A DNA stretch of 64,000 nt from Acinetobacter lwoffii (GTDB lineage: Bacteria > Pseudomonadota > Gammaproteobacteria > Pseudomonadales > Moraxellaceae). Each line of letters starts with the position of its first letter. Within the stretch, counting starts at the first letter, position 1. A program made the position numbers and the translations under genes. Location of the stretch: contig NZ_JAMXXP010000008.1 of assembly GCF_024129355.1 (NCBI RefSeq), positions 1-64,000 on the forward strand. The letters are read 5' to 3'. Positions 1 through 8,469 of the stretch are shown here, piece by piece. The notes beneath the pieces are model-generated. The model made no database searches. It worked only from the letters and a program-made list of their open reading frames with translations, and was not told where the DNA came from.

Positions 1-8
1 ACAGTTGT

Positions 9-123
9 GCTGGCGACCATAGCAAGAGTGAACCACCTGATCCCTTCCCGAACTCAGAAGTGAAACCTCTTAGCGCTGATGGTAGTGTGGGGTTACCCAT
101 GTGAGAGTAAGTCATCGCCAGCT
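9..123 (+). rRNA. rrf: 5S ribosomal RNA
   Basis: The first and last ten or so bases (GCTGGCGAC ... ATCGCCAGC) pair to form the terminal helix of a 5S rRNA, and the internal stretch AACCACCTGATCCC followed by CCGAACTCAGAAGTGAAAC is the conserved loop region. Length of about 115 nt is right for a gammaproteobacterial 5S. It is the last gene of an rRNA operon whose 16S and 23S genes must lie to the left of the window. Confidence 0.95.
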
Positions 124-135
124 CATTATTCCAAA

Positions 136-170
136 ACACCCCCGACCATAAGGCCAGGGGTGTTTTTTTT
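136..170 (+). terminator. rrn operon terminator
   Basis: A GC-rich hairpin (CACCCC paired with GGGGTG) is followed by a run of eight T. It sits directly behind the 5S gene and ends the rRNA operon. Confidence 0.85.
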
Positions 171-411
171 ATGCGTGGGTTTTGGTCAAATAGCTCTTGG
201 AATTGTTGAATATTGATTAAAAACTAGACTCATGGGTTTAGATTTTTAAGGAATAAGTAAGACTTTAGTCGGATATTGCATGAAAAGTAGCTGTGTTGAA
301 CTAAGTTGTTGCGAAGACATGGCGATAAGAATCATTAAAAATAATAAATAAGAGTTAGGGTCATGTGTCGTGCTGAAAACAACGAAAAAAACTCACAGGA
401 GGTGAGTAAAA

Positions 412-1776
412 ATGGCAGAAAACATGAAGCGAGTAGCAAACACTGTAAGTGTGAATGATGTGATTGATCAGGCAAAATTCACTAAATTTCACTTAAGCAT
501 TGTATTATGGTGTTTGTTTATTGTCCTATTTGACGGATATGATTTAGCAATTAACGGTGTCGTTCTGCCTCTACTTATGCAAGAGTGGGGCATGAGTGCT
601 GTTCAAGCAGGCATGCTTGCAAGTACAGCACTCGCTGGCATGATGTTTGGTGCCATGCTGTTTGGGATGCTTGCAGACAAAATCGGTCGTAAAAAAGTGA
701 TTTTAATTTGTGTCACTTTATTTAGTGCTTTTACATTTTTGGGTGGATTTACCACCACTCCAACAGAGTTTGGTATTTTACGTTTTATTGCTGGTTTAGG
801 GATTGGTGGTGTATTACCAAACTTAGTCGCTCTAACGTCTGAATATGCACCTAAACGTTTAAAAAGTACACTGGTAACCACCATGTTTAGTGGTTATGCC
901 GTAGGTGGGATTATGGCTGCATTATGTGGTACATGGTTTACCCCAAGTTTTGGTTGGGAAATTATGTTCTTCATTGCAGGTATTCCCTTACTTTTTGTTC
1001 CATTGTTTTGGAAGTTCTTACCTGAGTCTTTAACTTTCCTCGTTAAAGAACAAAAAGTGAATGAAGCACGTCGTTTTATAAAGCAAGTCGAGCCAACTGC
1101 AGACATACAAGCAGATACTGAATTGGTTCTAGCTAGCGCTGATCAGACCCAAAGTGCATCAGTAAAAGCTTTATTTACAGAAAATCGTGCCACAGGAACA
1201 TTCTTATTTTGGATTGCTTTCTTTATGTGCTTACTCATGCTTTACGCACTTGGAAGCTGGCTACCAAAACTGATGATGGCAGCGGGATATTCTTTAGGCA
1301 GCAGTTTAATATTCTTATTAGCACTGAATATTGGTGCCGTGATCGGAACCATTAGCGGTGGTATTTTGGCAGACCGTTTTGACTTTAAGCCTGTTCTTAT
1401 GAGTATGTTAACTGTCGGTGTACTATCTTTGGTTGGTTTGGGCTTTAATTCTCCAACCCCTGTTATTTATTTACTTGTGAGTTTAGCAGGTGCCTCATCT
1501 ATTGGTACCAGTATCTTGCTATATAGCTATGTTGCTCAATACTATCCTGTTGCAGTACGTTCTACTGGTATTGGTTGGGCTTCTGCTGTAGGGCGTACAG
1601 GTGCAATCGTTGGTCCAATCGTGATTGGTATGCTACTTGGTATGGAGTTACCACATAAATGGAACTTTATCGCGGTGGCAATGCCAGGTATTATTGGCAT
1701 CATCGCTATTTCAATGATTCGTAAGCCACAACCGGGTCGCGTTATGGTGAAAAAATTAAAAACAGCCAAAATTTAA
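412..1776 (+). CDS. MFS aromatic acid:H+ symporter (AAHS family)
   Basis: A 454-residue inner-membrane transporter of the major facilitator superfamily. The DGYD motif in the first membrane helix (residues 41-44) and the loop GMLADKIGRKK (85-95) are the signatures of the aromatic acid:H+ symporter branch (PcaK, BenK, VanK, MucK), which import benzoate-like or dicarboxylic aromatic intermediates. The start is fixed by a near-perfect ribosome binding site AGGAGGTGA at 397-405, six bases ahead of the ATG. It is followed by its own terminator and then by a close paralogue. No catabolic gene lies beside it, so the substrate cannot be named. Confidence 0.88.
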   Translation: MAENMKRVANTVSVNDVIDQAKFTKFHLSIVLWCLFIVLFDGYDLAINGVVLPLLMQEWGMSAVQAGMLASTALAGMMFGAMLFGMLADKIGRKKVILICVTLFSAFTFLGGFTTTPTEFGILRFIAGLGIGGVLPNLVALTSEYAPKRLKSTLVTTMFSGYAVGGIMAALCGTWFTPSFGWEIMFFIAGIPLLFVPLFWKFLPESLTFLVKEQKVNEARRFIKQVEPTADIQADTELVLASADQTQSASVKALFTENRATGTFLFWIAFFMCLLMLYALGSWLPKLMMAAGYSLGSSLIFLLALNIGAVIGTISGGILADRFDFKPVLMSMLTVGVLSLVGLGFNSPTPVIYLLVSLAGASSIGTSILLYSYVAQYYPVAVRSTGIGWASAVGRTGAIVGPIVIGMLLGMELPHKWNFIAVAMPGIIGIIAISMIRKPQPGRVMVKKLKTAKI

Positions 1777-1800
1777 ACTCTCGTAATTGACCTACTCAGT

Positions 1801-1830
1801 TAAAAAGCTCCTTACTTAAAGGGGCTTTTT
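1801..1830 (+). terminator. Terminator after first AAHS transporter
   Basis: Hairpin AAAAGCTCC / GGGGCTTTT with a nine-base loop and terminal T run, 25 bp behind the stop codon. Confidence 0.75.
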
Positions 1831-2055
1831 CATATCTTTAGTATGAAATTAAATCAATATTCAATTGGTCAAAAGAATAAGCGGATTAAAAGAGCTTAAA
1901 TATTGGACGAATTAAAAAATAAACATCAATTATTCAAAAGTTTATACTAATAATAGTGTGACATATCACGCAAATAAATGACATTTCCGAGAGCATAGCA
2001 GAATATCAATTAGTCTTATTGTGCCTTAAATCCCGCTTGCGTATATTGCCTGACA
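1831..2055 (+). other. AT-rich intergenic region between the two AAHS genes
   Basis: No coding potential is seen. It should hold the promoter of the second transporter, since a terminator closes the first, but no single -35/-10 pair stands out. The right part runs into the leader hairpin at 2056-2079. Confidence 0.5.
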
Positions 2056-2079
2056 TTGAAGATTGCCTTCAATCTTCAA
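2056..2079 (+). promoter_or_regulatory. Perfect inverted repeat in the leader of the second AAHS gene
   Basis: Ten bases TTGAAGATTG are followed by CCTT and then the exact reverse complement CAATCTTCAA. It lies 40 bp before the chosen start codon, with no T run behind it, so a protein operator or an mRNA leader hairpin is likelier than a terminator. The upstream paralogue has no such element. Confidence 0.5.
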
Positions 2080-2119
2080 CAAAGATGTTATGGACAAGTA
2101 CTCATGGGAGATGAGAACG

Positions 2120-3469
2120 ATGACAACGGAAAAAATAGATGTAAATTCTGTAGTCGATAATGCGAAATTCACGCCTTTCCACTTCAATGTAGTTGCTTGG
2201 TGTTTACTCATTATCTTATTTGATGGCTACGATTTAGCAATCAATGGTGTGGTTTTACCCTTACTGATGCAAGACTGGGGCTTAAGTGCAGTGCAAGCGG
2301 GCATGCTTGCAAGTACCGCACTGGCTGGCATGATGTTTGGTGCGATGATCTTCGGTTCCCTCGCGGACAAGATCGGTCGTAAGAAAGTGATCATGATCTG
2401 TATTGTATTATTCAGTGGTTTAACTTTTGCGGGTGGCTTTGCCTCAAATCCAACCGAATTCGGTATTTTACGTTTTCTTGCCGGTCTGGGTATTGGTGGG
2501 GTCATGCCGAATCTGGTGGCATTGACTTCGGAATATGCTCCACAAAAAATGCGTAGTACGCTGGTGACCACCATGTTTAGTGGTTATGCAGTCGGTGGCG
2601 TAATGGCTGCATTATTGGGTTCATGGTTCACGCCAAGTTTTGGTTGGCAAATCATGTTCTTTATCGCGGGTATTCCACTGTTTTTATTACCAGTGATCTG
2701 GAAATTCCTGCCTGAGTCGCTCGCATTTATTGTGAAGCAGAACAAGCAGCCTGAAGCTCGTCGTATTGTACGTCGCTTGGCGCCAAATCTGACAGTTACC
2801 GAGAATACAACTTTCACTTTGCCACAGGAAAATGTGCCTGAAGCCGCTAACGTGGTGAGTTTGTTCCGTCGTGGTCGTGCGGTCAATACTTTACTGTTCT
2901 GGGTCGCGTTCTTTACTTGTCTGTTAACCATGTATGCACTGAGCAGCTGGTTACCGAAATTAATGATGGCAGCAGGCTACTCGATGGACAACAGCTTGAT
3001 GTTCATGATGGTGATGAACGTTGGTGCGGTTGTGGGTATTGTCGGTGGTGGTATTCTCGCGGATCGTTTCCACCTGAAACCGGTACTGATGTTCCTCGGT
3101 ATGATGGGTGCGATTGTGATGAGCTCAATGGGCTTTGCATCTAACCAATTCTTACTTTACATCCTGGTATTCCTGGCGGGTGCAGCGTCGATTGGTTCAC
3201 AAATGTTGCTATATAGCTATGTTGCGCAGTTCTACCCACTTGCAGTACGTTCGACAGGTATTGGCTGGTCTTCTGCGATCGGTCGTATGGGCGCGATTGT
3301 AGGGCCGATCCTGATTGGTGGCTTACTGGGAATGAACCTGCCTGCTTACTTCAACTTTATGGCAGTCGGTTTGCCGGTTCTGATTACTGCAATTGCGGTT
3401 GCGTTGATCATGCATGACAATGAGTCTGAAAAAATTGGTTCAATTGAACCCGCAGTGTCTAAAGCTTAA
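2120..3469 (+). CDS. MFS aromatic acid:H+ symporter (AAHS family), second copy
   Basis: A 449-residue paralogue of the preceding gene, alike over its whole length, with the same DGYD (35-38) and ADKIGRKK motifs and twelve predicted membrane helices. Three starts are possible: TTG 2063, ATG 2111 and ATG 2120. The last is chosen because GGGAG at 2106-2110 lies nine bases ahead and because the protein then aligns with the N terminus of the paralogue; the TTG start would place a perfect inverted repeat inside the coding region. Higher GC than the first copy suggests that the two were not duplicated recently. Substrate unknown; the pair may serve different aromatic acids. Confidence 0.87.
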   Translation: MTTEKIDVNSVVDNAKFTPFHFNVVAWCLLIILFDGYDLAINGVVLPLLMQDWGLSAVQAGMLASTALAGMMFGAMIFGSLADKIGRKKVIMICIVLFSGLTFAGGFASNPTEFGILRFLAGLGIGGVMPNLVALTSEYAPQKMRSTLVTTMFSGYAVGGVMAALLGSWFTPSFGWQIMFFIAGIPLFLLPVIWKFLPESLAFIVKQNKQPEARRIVRRLAPNLTVTENTTFTLPQENVPEAANVVSLFRRGRAVNTLLFWVAFFTCLLTMYALSSWLPKLMMAAGYSMDNSLMFMMVMNVGAVVGIVGGGILADRFHLKPVLMFLGMMGAIVMSSMGFASNQFLLYILVFLAGAASIGSQMLLYSYVAQFYPLAVRSTGIGWSSAIGRMGAIVGPILIGGLLGMNLPAYFNFMAVGLPVLITAIAVALIMHDNESEKIGSIEPAVSKA

Positions 3470-3487
3470 AGCTAAGTTTTTAAATAA

Positions 3488-3511
3488 GAAGCCTCCGAAA
3501 GGGGGCTTTTA
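3488..3511 (+). terminator. Terminator after second AAHS transporter
   Basis: Hairpin AAGCCTCC / GGGGGCTT with a GAAA loop, followed by TTT, 20 bp behind the stop codon. Confidence 0.75.
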
Positions 3512-3604
3512 TTTATATACTTAATTTAAGTATTTTCTAAGTTATTGATATATTAAAAAATAAATTATATATTTATAGAAAATTATTGTAAAAAAGAGAT
3601 AAAA

Positions 3605-4285
3605 GTGGCTGATTACATTGATAAAAATATTTTGAGTCAAGCATATATACATGTTGAACCAAAAGGTTTGGATTCTAAGCAAGATTTATTAGTATTTAAA
3701 GAACATATTCAAAAATTTGTTGAAACTAGAACTGCATTCTATCTTCATCCAGATATGTCAATAAAAGTTGAATTTGAAGAAGGATCTTTAAAAGCTAGGA
3801 TCACTGTTTTTGGTGCAATCGGTATACTATTACAGGCAGTTTCTAATTATCCAGATTTACGACAAGGTGTAGCCCTCATCTATAGTGATTCAAAAAGATT
3901 AGCAGAATATATTGTTTCTGAAGTTCAATTTTCTACAAAAGCAAAACATGAAGATGTGATTAGATTAGAGGCCAGAACCGGGATAATAGGCTCATTACAT
4001 AAAATATTATCTCAATTAGAAAGTACTAAAAGAAGTGCTGAGTTAGGAGTGCCTGTAACTGAAATCACTCCAAAGATAGAGCAAGTACATGAGGAAATTG
4101 AAGAATTAATTAGAAATATAAATATAAATGATGCGAGTTTAATAAAAAATGGAATCCATGATTTATCTAAGAAAATACCCCTCACTCCAAAAGAACCTAA
4201 AGATAAAGTTAACTTACAACAAGATATTGCTTTATATAGAGATCGAAGAAGAAAATTGGTAGGATTATTTGAAAAAGCAAAATGA
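3605..4285 (+). CDS. Hypothetical AT-rich orphan gene
   Basis: A 226-residue protein that I do not recognise. It starts with GTG; the only ribosome binding site is a weak AAGAGA eight bases upstream. The central part (about residues 58-95) is hydrophobic and contains a glycine-centred segment (TVFGAIGILLQA) that could be one membrane or buried helix, followed by a charged, helical, probably coiled C-terminal half rich in Lys and Glu. No signal peptide. Base composition is far more AT-rich than the flanking genes, which suggests horizontal acquisition. It stands alone between a terminator and the ankyrin gene. The length and smooth codon run argue that it is real. Confidence 0.65.
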   Translation: MADYIDKNILSQAYIHVEPKGLDSKQDLLVFKEHIQKFVETRTAFYLHPDMSIKVEFEEGSLKARITVFGAIGILLQAVSNYPDLRQGVALIYSDSKRLAEYIVSEVQFSTKAKHEDVIRLEARTGIIGSLHKILSQLESTKRSAELGVPVTEITPKIEQVHEEIEELIRNININDASLIKNGIHDLSKKIPLTPKEPKDKVNLQQDIALYRDRRRKLVGLFEKAK

Positions 4286-4320
4286 ATATAAGATTCATTA
4301 TTTAAGTGAGTAAACTATTT

Positions 4321-4644
4321 ATGAAACTCAACTCATTCTCCCCAATCCCTGAAGATGATGACGAATTACATCTTCCTGAACTGGTGTACTGGGCATCTTT
4401 AGGCGATGTTGAACAGGTCGAAGAGGGCTTACAGGAAGGTCTGGACGTCAACTCAGCCGATGAAGAAGGCTATAGCGCCCTACAAGCCGCTGCTGAAAAT
4501 GATCATCTGGACGTGGTCAAACTTCTGGTCAGCAAGGGTGCAGATATTGCACATCGCAGTCCACATACAGCTTTAGAGCTGGCTGAAATGGCAGGCAATA
4601 AAGAGGTGGTGGCTTATCTGAAAAGTCTGGCCGGAGGTGTCTGA
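4321..4644 (+). CDS. Ankyrin-repeat protein
   Basis: A small cytoplasmic protein of 107 residues built of about two and a half ankyrin repeats: the helix-turn-helix pattern with DVNSADEEGYSALQAAAENDHLD style repeats and LLVSKGADI is plain. Such proteins bind partner proteins; no enzymatic role is expected. ATG 4321 is preferred; a GTG at 4306 in the same frame would add five residues, but its GTGAG is better read as part of the ribosome binding site for 4321. It shares a bidirectional terminator with the convergent PfpI gene. Confidence 0.8.
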   Translation: MKLNSFSPIPEDDDELHLPELVYWASLGDVEQVEEGLQEGLDVNSADEEGYSALQAAAENDHLDVVKLLVSKGADIAHRSPHTALELAEMAGNKEVVAYLKSLAGGV

Positions 4645-4647
4645 ATA

Positions 4648-4682
4648 TAAAAAAAGAACCTCAATGCTGAGGTTCTTTTTTT
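4648..4682. terminator. Bidirectional terminator (ankyrin gene / PfpI gene)
   Basis: AAAAGAACCTCA and its reverse complement TGAGGTTCTTTT flank a four-base loop; A and T runs on both sides let it work for both convergent genes. Confidence 0.9.
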
Positions 4683-4693
4683 AGTGTAGGAGC

Positions 4694-5245
4694 TTAGGCA
4701 GCTTCGCCTTCAAGCTCTTTTAAGATCGCTTCATTGAAAGCCGGTAAATCGTCCGGATTGCGTGAAGTAATCAGTACCCAGTCACCTGTATTGCAGCGGT
4801 GGACTTCTTCGTCGACCCATTTCCCGCCGGCATTTTCCAGATCTAGCTTGATGCTCTTATATGAGGTCAGATTCTTGTCTTTGATGCGCTGTGCATCAAT
4901 CAGGGTCCATGGCCCATGACAGATTGCGGCAATCGGTTTGTGATTGTCGGCAAAATGCTGAATGATTTTTTGCGCATCCTGATTGATTCTCAAGGTATCC
5001 GCATTGACTGTACCGCCGGGAATCACCAAAAGATCATAATCATTCAGATCGACGTGTTCAAGACTGGTATCCGGCGTATATTGGGTGGCAGCTTTGGTAT
5101 CACCTTTGACCGTCGCGACATCTTCATTTTTTTCTGCAGCATGAATGACTTCAAAACCTTTGGACTTTAGAAAATTTAAAGGCTCAGTGAGTTCATCATG
5201 TTCAATGCCTTGATTGGATGTAATAAAGAGGACCTTTTTTACCAT
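4694..5245 (-). CDS. DJ-1/PfpI family protein
   Basis: A 183-residue protein of the PfpI/YhbO branch of the DJ-1 superfamily, whose members act as glyoxalase- or deglycase-like stress proteins or peptidases. The nucleophile elbow AICHGP places the reactive Cys109 next to His110, and the N-terminal sheet ends in GIEHDEL with the expected acidic partner. The ATG at 5245 is preferred to the upstream TTG at 5260 because family members begin with the MxKKVLxL strand; GGGAA lies about ten bases ahead. Convergent with the ankyrin gene; the outer membrane gene upstream is closed by its own terminator. Confidence 0.88.
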   Translation of the reverse strand: MVKKVLFITSNQGIEHDELTEPLNFLKSKGFEVIHAAEKNEDVATVKGDTKAATQYTPDTSLEHVDLNDYDLLVIPGGTVNADTLRINQDAQKIIQHFADNHKPIAAICHGPWTLIDAQRIKDKNLTSYKSIKLDLENAGGKWVDEEVHRCNTGDWVLITSRNPDDLPAFNEAILKELEGEAA

Positions 5246-5360
5246 GATTGCTGTTCCCAAAAAATGTGAGGATTTTTAGCTTAACAACAAGGCGATTCTT
5301 ACAATGTTGGAGTTTTAGCTCGGAACTGTTAAGCAATGATAAATAAAATAATAGGCAGAA

Positions 5361-5392
5361 AAAAAGCCCCGACATCCTGTCGGGGCTTTTTC
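5361..5392 (-). terminator. Strong terminator downstream of the barrel protein gene
   Basis: Perfect nine-base stem GCCCCGACA / TGTCGGGGC with a three-base loop and T runs on both strands. On the minus strand it ends the transcript of the gene that stops at 5612, leaving about 220 nt of 3' untranslated RNA. Confidence 0.9.
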
Positions 5393-5611
5393 GTATCTTG
5401 TGATTTAGGTATAACTCCTGTCGTACCTCACGTCCTGGTGTTGCGATGTTATTCTTGTTTTTAGGTCTTCTGGAGCATCCTGCTCTCTATGTTTATAAAG
5501 TAATACACATCCCGGTGGCGCACTAGCAGCAGATTGCGGTTATTGCTGTACGCTTTGGCTTACATCAGCGCAGAGAAATTGAGCTGTGCAAGCTTAACCA
5601 GTTGTATTGCA
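5393..5611 (-). ncRNA. Possible 3'-UTR-derived small RNA
   Basis: The 219 bp between the barrel protein stop codon and the strong terminator have no open frame, are richer in GC than ordinary intergenic DNA here and would form the 3' end of that mRNA. A long structured 3' untranslated region ending in a perfect terminator is the usual setting for a small RNA cut from or started within an mRNA. No known family is recognised; this is inference from layout. Confidence 0.3.
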
Positions 5612-6301
5612 TTAAAAATGCACATCTAGACCGATATAAGGGCCTTTAAATTCCAGCTGTAAATCTGGACGTTGATCCTGTTCAAAATCCACTTGCATGA
5701 TGCGATAACCGATTTTGGCACCGACATCGACCAGCAGATTATCAATGAAATCATATTGCAGTTCGGCTTGTACATCGGTCTTTCGGGTATCACTGCCGTG
5801 ACTGTAAACCGCTTCTGCTTGGGCACTCAGTCCGGTAAAGGGTAATTTAACCCCGGCTGTTGCATAGAGCAGTGGGCTGTATTCATCCAGATCGTATTGA
5901 GTGAAAACTCCGGTCGTCAGGTTTTTCACAGTACCATCCAGATTGGTTAAACCTGCGCCTATATCCGCATGCACAATAGTATCTAGCAATTCATAATACA
6001 GAATATAGTCAATATTGTTCAGCTCAATTTCTGAGGCATTGATAAGAGAACTCTGTTCGCTATTGCTGTCCAGATTGACGTATTTAATCTTGGCATTTGG
6101 TAACAATGGCACAGGATGTTCTACAGCGACAGATAGCTGCGCTGTACCTTGTCGATCTAGCTCATGCTTGAAATTGTTATCCTGACTATAGCCGTCAAAA
6201 TCCCAGTAACTGAGATCTGCTTTCACGCCGATTACATCTGCATGACTGAGCGCACTGAGTCCAAAACCGAAGAATAAGGTGGTGAGTATTTTTGCGCGCA
6301 T
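5612..6301 (-). CDS. Outer membrane beta-barrel protein
   Basis: A 229-residue exported protein with a signal peptide (residues 1-21, cut after SHA) and a series of amphipathic beta strands ending in a C-terminal phenylalanine, the sorting signal for the BAM complex. It resembles the TIGR04219-type outer membrane proteins, which are of unknown function. Alternating strands and aromatic girdle residues indicate an eight- to ten-stranded barrel. The gene is divergent from the aldehyde dehydrogenase gene with about 135 bp between the likely starts. Confidence 0.8.
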   Translation of the reverse strand: MRAKILTTLFFGFGLSALSHADVIGVKADLSYWDFDGYSQDNNFKHELDRQGTAQLSVAVEHPVPLLPNAKIKYVNLDSNSEQSSLINASEIELNNIDYILYYELLDTIVHADIGAGLTNLDGTVKNLTTGVFTQYDLDEYSPLLYATAGVKLPFTGLSAQAEAVYSHGSDTRKTDVQAELQYDFIDNLLVDVGAKIGYRIMQVDFEQDQRPDLQLEFKGPYIGLDVHF

Positions 6302-6435
6302 GGCTCTATTCCCTAAAGCTTTATTAAAATTGGAGGTGTCTGGTTACTTAAAAACATCTTCTTAATATGGAGTAGCAAGTGCATGATATAGAGAATTTCA
6401 AAAATGTATATCCTTGGATTTTGCAGGACAATAAG

Positions 6436-7884
6436 ATGGTAGCGAGAAGCACACAACAAACGAAAGAGTATGCATTATATGTCGCCGGTCAGGCCGTTCA
6501 GACGGGTGAATGGTTAGAGGTCAAACATAAATATAACCACGAACTGTATGCCCGTGTCGCCTTGGCTGATGCCAATACACTGGAACAGGCGATTCAGTCT
6601 GCCGTAGATGCTGAAGCCGAAATGGCTGCCTTGGAGCCGTTTCAGAAACAGAAAATTCTGCTGCATTGCGTACGCCGTTTTCGTGAGATTCATGAAGAAC
6701 TGACTGAAATTCTGATTGCAGAAGGGGGCAAGCCGCGTAAAGCAGCCGAAGCCGAAGTTGAACGTCTGATTAATACTTTCCAGATTGCCGCAGATGCCGT
6801 GACCCAAGTTGATCAGGGACGTATGCTGCCTTTGGCCGTGACTGCGGCAGCATCCGGTTATCGGGGCATTGTAAAACAGGTGCCGATTGGTGCAGTGTCT
6901 TTGATTAGTCCGTTTAATTTTCCTTTAAACCTGACCGCGCATAAAATTGCTCCTGCGATTGCAGCCGGTTGTCCCTTTGTGCTGAAACCACCTAGCCTGA
7001 CCCCGATTTCTGCCTTAAAAATTGCTGAAATTCTGGCGGAAACCGATTTACCGCGAGGTGCGTTTTCGGTATTGCCCTGTCCGCGAGAGCTGGCTGATCT
7101 ACTGGTCACCGATGAGCGTTTTAAATTACTCAGTTTTACCGGTTCCGATGCTGTAGGCTGGGATATGAAAGCGCGTGCCGGTCGTAAAAAAGTGGTCTTG
7201 GAGCTGGGTGGCAATGCTGCTGTCATGATTGAGCCAGATACCGAAATTAACGATGCCTTGATTAACCGTCTAATTGGCGGGGCGTATAACCATGCCGGAC
7301 AGGTGTGTATCAGTGTGCAACGCATTTTGGTGCATCAGCAGATTTATACTGAAGTGAAGGACAAACTGCTGGCGAAACTGAAAACGATTAAAGCCGCTGA
7401 TCCGAATCTGAGCACAACCTTGGTTGGTCCGATGATCAAGGAAGATGAAGCCAAACGCCTGAAAAAATGGCTGGATAAAGCCGTGAAAAAAGACGCGAAA
7501 ATCCTGATTGGAGGCGAATTGAATGGTGTGATGTTCGCACCGACCTTGCTGGAAAATGTAGACCACAGTCTGGAAATCTACCGTGATGAAGCCTTTGGCC
7601 CGGTGGCAATTCTGGAAGCGTATGCTGATTTCGAATCCGGTATTGCCTGTATCAACCGCAGCCGTTTTGGCTTGCAAGCTGGAGTGTATACTCAGAATCT
7701 GAACAAGATGCTGTATGCCTGGGATCATCTGCATGTCGGCGGTGTCATTATCAATGATATTCCGTCTTTCCGGGTCGATAACATGCCTTATGGCGGGGTC
7801 AAAGATTCAGGTCTGGGTCGTGAAGGAATTCAGTCAGCCATTCGCGACATGCGGGAAGAGCGCATGCTGGTGATTAAAGCCTAA
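6436..7884 (+). CDS. Aldehyde dehydrogenase family protein
   Basis: An NAD(P)-dependent aldehyde dehydrogenase of 482 residues. Visible active-site elements are the oxyanion Asn161 in SPFNFPLN, the general base Glu256 in LELGGN and the nucleophile Cys291 in HAGQVCISVQR. The fold is that of the GapN/lactaldehyde dehydrogenase branch; no substrate can be read from sequence. ATG 6436 is chosen because AGGA lies seven bases ahead and the family-typical beta strand (LYVAGQ) follows at once; an in-frame GTG at 6379 would add 19 residues without a binding site. Monocistronic. Confidence 0.88.
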   Translation: MVARSTQQTKEYALYVAGQAVQTGEWLEVKHKYNHELYARVALADANTLEQAIQSAVDAEAEMAALEPFQKQKILLHCVRRFREIHEELTEILIAEGGKPRKAAEAEVERLINTFQIAADAVTQVDQGRMLPLAVTAAASGYRGIVKQVPIGAVSLISPFNFPLNLTAHKIAPAIAAGCPFVLKPPSLTPISALKIAEILAETDLPRGAFSVLPCPRELADLLVTDERFKLLSFTGSDAVGWDMKARAGRKKVVLELGGNAAVMIEPDTEINDALINRLIGGAYNHAGQVCISVQRILVHQQIYTEVKDKLLAKLKTIKAADPNLSTTLVGPMIKEDEAKRLKKWLDKAVKKDAKILIGGELNGVMFAPTLLENVDHSLEIYRDEAFGPVAILEAYADFESGIACINRSRFGLQAGVYTQNLNKMLYAWDHLHVGGVIINDIPSFRVDNMPYGGVKDSGLGREGIQSAIRDMREERMLVIKA

Positions 7885-8469
7885 GTTTAGAATACTCATC
7901 GCTTCGATATCACAGGCAGCTTGTTTTAAATCTGCTTGTGATATTTAAACCGGTTTTTAAAGAGGTCAAAATTCCATGAGAGAATTTGATTTCCCATATC
8001 ACGGCTTGGTCATGTGCCTTAGTATGAGCCGTTTCATCTTCAAATAATGATCTAAAAACAGATGCTGGATCAGAGTCTTGGAATACATTTTTTGAAACAG
8101 CGACCCTGTAGTAAAACTTAAGAAAAATATATTCCAAAAAGTTTGTCAATATATAACTTGTTTAATCTGCCTTATTTTGCAGAATTATTGAACGCTTAAT
8201 TCGAATAGATTATAAATAACGAATATTTTAAGCAGAATTTACAGAAAAAATTTAAAAAAGTCAGTATTGTTAAATCATCTACAAGGTCAGTTTTTCGATC
8301 AGACTTTAAGCAAGATGTAAGACCTGCTGACCTGTTTGTACATTAGAATTCGACGCCCACAAGGTGCCCTCTAATTCAAACACCCAAAATTATTGAAAAT
8401 CCTTCTTTTTTTGCTTGCGCCATAACCATAACAAGCAGCATCTAAAGGGGTTAAAAGTTTAGGTGTTCT
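7885..8469. other. Intergenic region with terminator and structured leader
   Basis: The left part holds an imperfect 13-bp inverted repeat (7907-7943) that probably ends the aldehyde dehydrogenase transcript. The right part should hold the promoter and a leader for the NSS transporter: AGGTCAG at 8284 is matched by CTGACCT at 8327, and ATTAGA at 8342 by TCTAAT at 8370. I recognise no riboswitch class. A minus-strand open frame of 79 codons (7910-8149) has only a TTG start and no binding site. Confidence 0.45.
7906..7944 (+). terminator. Probable terminator after aldehyde dehydrogenase
   Basis: ATATCACAGGCAG pairs with CTGCTTGTGATAT across an eleven-base loop with one G-T pair; only a short T stretch follows, so it is a weak call. 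Confidence 0.45.

Noticed and set aside
2063..2119. Longer TTG start of the second AAHS transporter
   Set aside because: Would begin inside a perfect inverted repeat and add 19 residues not shared with the paralogue; ATG 2120 has a proper binding site.
7910..8149. Minus-strand open frame of 79 codons behind the aldehyde dehydrogenase
   Set aside because: TTG start with no ribosome binding site, overlaps the probable terminator, and shows no recognisable motif.
8150..8469. Glycine or SAM riboswitch before the NSS transporter
   Set aside because: No conserved aptamer core of these classes could be found by eye; only generic inverted repeats are present.
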